Assembly: GCA_963707125.1 (NCBI GenBank) | Contig: CAVPOU010000027.1 | Location: 1-64,000 of the forward strand | DNA: 64,000 bases | From: CAVPDE01 sp963707125 | Lineage (GTDB): Bacteria > Desulfobacterota > DSM-4660 > Desulfatiglandales > HGW-15 | Reading direction: 5' to 3' | Shown: in pieces, positions 62,332-64,000 of the stretch | How positions within the stretch are numbered: the stretch's first letter is position 1 | Layout of the letters: each line of letters opens with the position of its first letter | The notes under the pieces: model-generated | What the model saw: only the letters and a program-made list of their open reading frames with translations | What the model was told of the DNA's origin: nothing | Databases searched by the model: none | Position numbers and translations under genes: made by a program

Positions 62332-63285
62332 CTACCGGGGCACAGGAATTCCTTCCAGGATCCTGGTGATCACGTGATCCGGGGTAAGGCCCTCGAGTTC
62401 CGCTTCAGGTCTCAGGATGACACGATGCCGAAGGACCGGCAGGGCCATTCTCTTGATATCGTCCGGCGTGATGTAGCCGCGTCCTTCCATGGCGGCCAGG
62501 CACTGACTGGATCTCAAAAGCGCAATCCCTCCTCGAGGGCTTGCCCCGAGATACAGGTAGGGGGAATGCCGGCTCTGCTCCAGCAGGTTCTGAACATAAC
62601 CGATGATCCCTTCCTCGATCTTGACCTCCGTGGCCTGCTTTCGCAGTCTCGAAATCCATTCCCCCTCGGGAAGCCTTTTGAGCCCTGCTTTCTCAAGGTC
62701 ATGGGGGTCTCCGGACCTGCCGTAGCGGCCCAGGATTTCACGCTCTTCCTGCGGGGCAGGGTAGTCAAGGCGGATCTTCATGAGGAACCGGTCCAGTTGT
62801 GCCTCGGGCAGAGGATAGGTCCCTTCCTGTTCGATCGGGTTCTGTGTCGCCATGACGAAGAAGTTTTCAGAGAGAGGAACGGTCTTCCCGTCAATGCTGA
62901 CCTGCCTTTCCTCCATGGCTTCGAGAAGAGCAGCCTGCGTTTTCGGCGGGGTGCGGTTGATCTCGTCGGCGAGGAGAATCTCGGTGAAGAGAGGACCCTT
63001 TCGGAACCGGAACGATCGATTCTGAAGGTCATAGACCTGGGTCCCCAGGACATCGGCAGGCATCATGTCAGGAGTAAACTGGATTCTTGTGAACTCCGCT
63101 CTGAGGATGAAAGCCAGGGTCTTCGCCAGAAGCGTCTTGCCAAGACCCGGCACTCCTTCCAGCAGCACATGTCCGCGGGACAGGAGACCGACGAGAAGAA
63201 ACGTGACAGCCTCTCTCTGGCCCATGATCACCTTGGAGATCTCTGAAGAGATCTGGTCCGAAAGCCTTTTCAATGTGTCGTCCAT
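62332..63285 (-). CDS. MoxR-family AAA+ ATPase (second locus)
   Basis: A 317-residue MoxR ATPase: MGQREAVTFLLVGLLSRGH, Walker A GVPGLGKTLLAKTLA, ADVLGTQVYD, Walker B LLADEINRTPPKTQAALLEAMEERQV, MATQNPIEQEG and PLPEAQLDRFLMKIRLDYP. ATG 63285 is chosen for AAGGG seven bases upstream; ATG 63291 lies directly on that site. It follows a DUF4350 gene and precedes DUF58, the standard order. It differs clearly from the first MoxR (8579-9550), so this is a separate system rather than a recent copy. Confidence 0.94.
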   Translation of the reverse strand: MDDTLKRLSDQISSEISKVIMGQREAVTFLLVGLLSRGHVLLEGVPGLGKTLLAKTLAFILRAEFTRIQFTPDMMPADVLGTQVYDLQNRSFRFRKGPLFTEILLADEINRTPPKTQAALLEAMEERQVSIDGKTVPLSENFFVMATQNPIEQEGTYPLPEAQLDRFLMKIRLDYPAPQEEREILGRYGRSGDPHDLEKAGLKRLPEGEWISRLRKQATEVKIEEGIIGYVQNLLEQSRHSPYLYLGASPRGGIALLRSSQCLAAMEGRGYITPDDIKRMALPVLRHRVILRPEAELEGLTPDHVITRILEGIPVPR

Positions 63286-63577
63286 GTTCATTCCCTTTTC
63301 TTCTGAATATCGTCATTGGTTTTCATGCATAGACCCTTTTGATACGTTCCGAAAAACCTCCGGCCACTACCAAATAGCGAAAGCCGATGAATTGAATGAA
63401 TATCGAATGTCGAACAAGGTTTACCCGCCTTCGGCGGCGCCAGAGGCGACCAGGGAATTTCGAATGATGAAGTTTAATTACTTCGGTTCTCTCCTTCGGC
63501 GTTCTACATTCGCTGTTCTACATTCTGCGGTTCGCTTTTGAACTTCTCCGCAAACTTAACGAGACAAGCCTGAGACT
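63286..63577. other. Intergenic stretch with family C repeat
   Basis: Contains repeat material at 63394-63538 (CGAATGTCGAACAAGG, TCTACATTCGCTGTTCTACATTCTGCGGTTC and a TTACCCGCCTTCGGCGGCGCC piece like that at 8408-8430). No gene is recognised. Confidence 0.5.
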
Positions 63578-64000
63578 CTAAATCCCGTGTCCGCCAGGCG
63601 CCTGTTTCCTCACCCTTGCCAGGGTGTTATAAAGCTTTCTCACGGCGCTCACGAGATCCCTATCCGTCATGGTTTCCATCGACAGGCGATTCTTGGCTTC
63701 CGTCATGTCCCTCTGAAAAGCAGGATCTTTGTCGAGAAGGAACCGCCTCGCTTCTTCATCAAACCAGCGCAACACACTTTCAAGTGCGAGCCGCCTTGCC
63801 TTCACGCGCTGGAATAGTTGGGCCATAGCCCGGACATATTCCATGGAAGAACGTTCCGTCTCTCTCAGCAGAGGCCTGGCAGGACCGAATCGGCGGCCCG
63901 CAGCAGCCCAGAGAGCAAGGAGCAGGAGCGTAACCTGAAGCAGCGGCACAAACGCTTCCGATTCGAAAACGTAGGCCGCCACAGAGGTCACCCGGCCGTA
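63578..64000 (-). CDS. DUF4350-like protein, C-terminal part (partial)
   Basis: The reading frame is open to the window edge, so only the last 140 codons are visible. A membrane segment (PLLQVTLLLLALWAAAGRRFGPARPL) is followed by a helical cytoplasmic tail, RETERSSMEYVRAMAQLFQRVKARRLALESVLRWFDEE, characteristic of DUF4350 proteins that sit upstream of moxR. It probably begins the operon DUF4350-moxR-DUF58. Function is not established. Confidence 0.75.
   Translation of the reverse strand, partial: YGRVTSVAAYVFESEAFVPLLQVTLLLLALWAAAGRRFGPARPLLRETERSSMEYVRAMAQLFQRVKARRLALESVLRWFDEEARRFLLDKDPAFQRDMTEAKNRLSMETMTDRDLVSAVRKLYNTLARVRKQAPGGHGI

Overview
The window reads as a chromosomal stretch of an anaerobic bacterium of the Desulfobacterota (deltaproteobacterial, sulfate-reducer or syntroph-like) type. 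This is inferred from a complete Hdr/Flox electron-bifurcation operon with selenocysteine codons, several sigma54 regulators, a fused CobA-HemD, and many short palindromic intergenic repeats of kinds common in such genomes. No rRNA, tRNA, CRISPR array or transposase was recognised.

Layout. 1-2.9 kb: a cyclase/AAA-ATPase/TPR regulator broken by frameshifts and cut by the window edge. 3.3-5.3 kb: GC-rich FAH hydrolase and metallo-beta-lactamase-fold pair. 5.7-9.6 kb: DUF58, DUF4129-type membrane protein and MoxR ATPase. 9.6-11 kb: acetyltransferase and DMT exporter. 11.3-14.9 kb: tetrapyrrole genes (cobA-hemD, hemC) and ispD. 15.5-20.8 kb: Rho-N small protein, slipin, NfeD protease, family-4 UDG, coaBC and a LysM/SPOR lipoprotein. 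21-24.1 kb: tctABC transporter. 24.4-27.2 kb: divergent PurD relative and a radical SAM enzyme. 27.5-30.3 kb: NtrB/NtrC-type two-component pair. 30.6-33.2 kb: rnc, radical SAM, era. 33.4-38.5 kb: hypothetical protein, TPR protein, single-domain response regulator, tiny Cys protein, diguanylate cyclase. 38.6-44.1 kb: large NAD-type glutamate dehydrogenase and a Cys-rich protein behind a sigma54 promoter, beside a sigma54 activator. 44.6-45.6 kb: small hypothetical and an amino-acid racemase. 45.6-53.7 kb: hdrA-floxD-floxC-floxB-floxA-hdrC-hdrB. 53.9-56.2 kb: tex, frameshifted. 56.4-64 kb: DUF2156 protein, then a second MoxR cluster (bL12-CTD-like membrane protein, RDD, SpoIIM, DUF58, MoxR, DUF4350).

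The main discovery is in the Hdr/Flox operon. Two genes have an in-frame TGA exactly where the families have a conserved Cys (HdrA residue 60, FloxD residue 67). Each TGA is followed at the right distance by a bacterial SECIS-like hairpin. Ordinary gene calling would remove 85 residues from HdrA and cut FloxD to 66 residues. Together the operon encodes a probable NADH-oxidising, flavin-based electron-bifurcating complex feeding ferredoxin and a disulfide (DsrC-like) acceptor, with two selenoprotein subunits and a tandem-module HdrA.

Second in interest are the sigma54-controlled glutamate dehydrogenase module and a predicted membrane protein whose N-terminus resembles the C-terminal domain of ribosomal protein bL12. 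Two conserved genes (the cyclase regulator and tex) carry single-base frameshifts that may be sequence errors rather than true decay.
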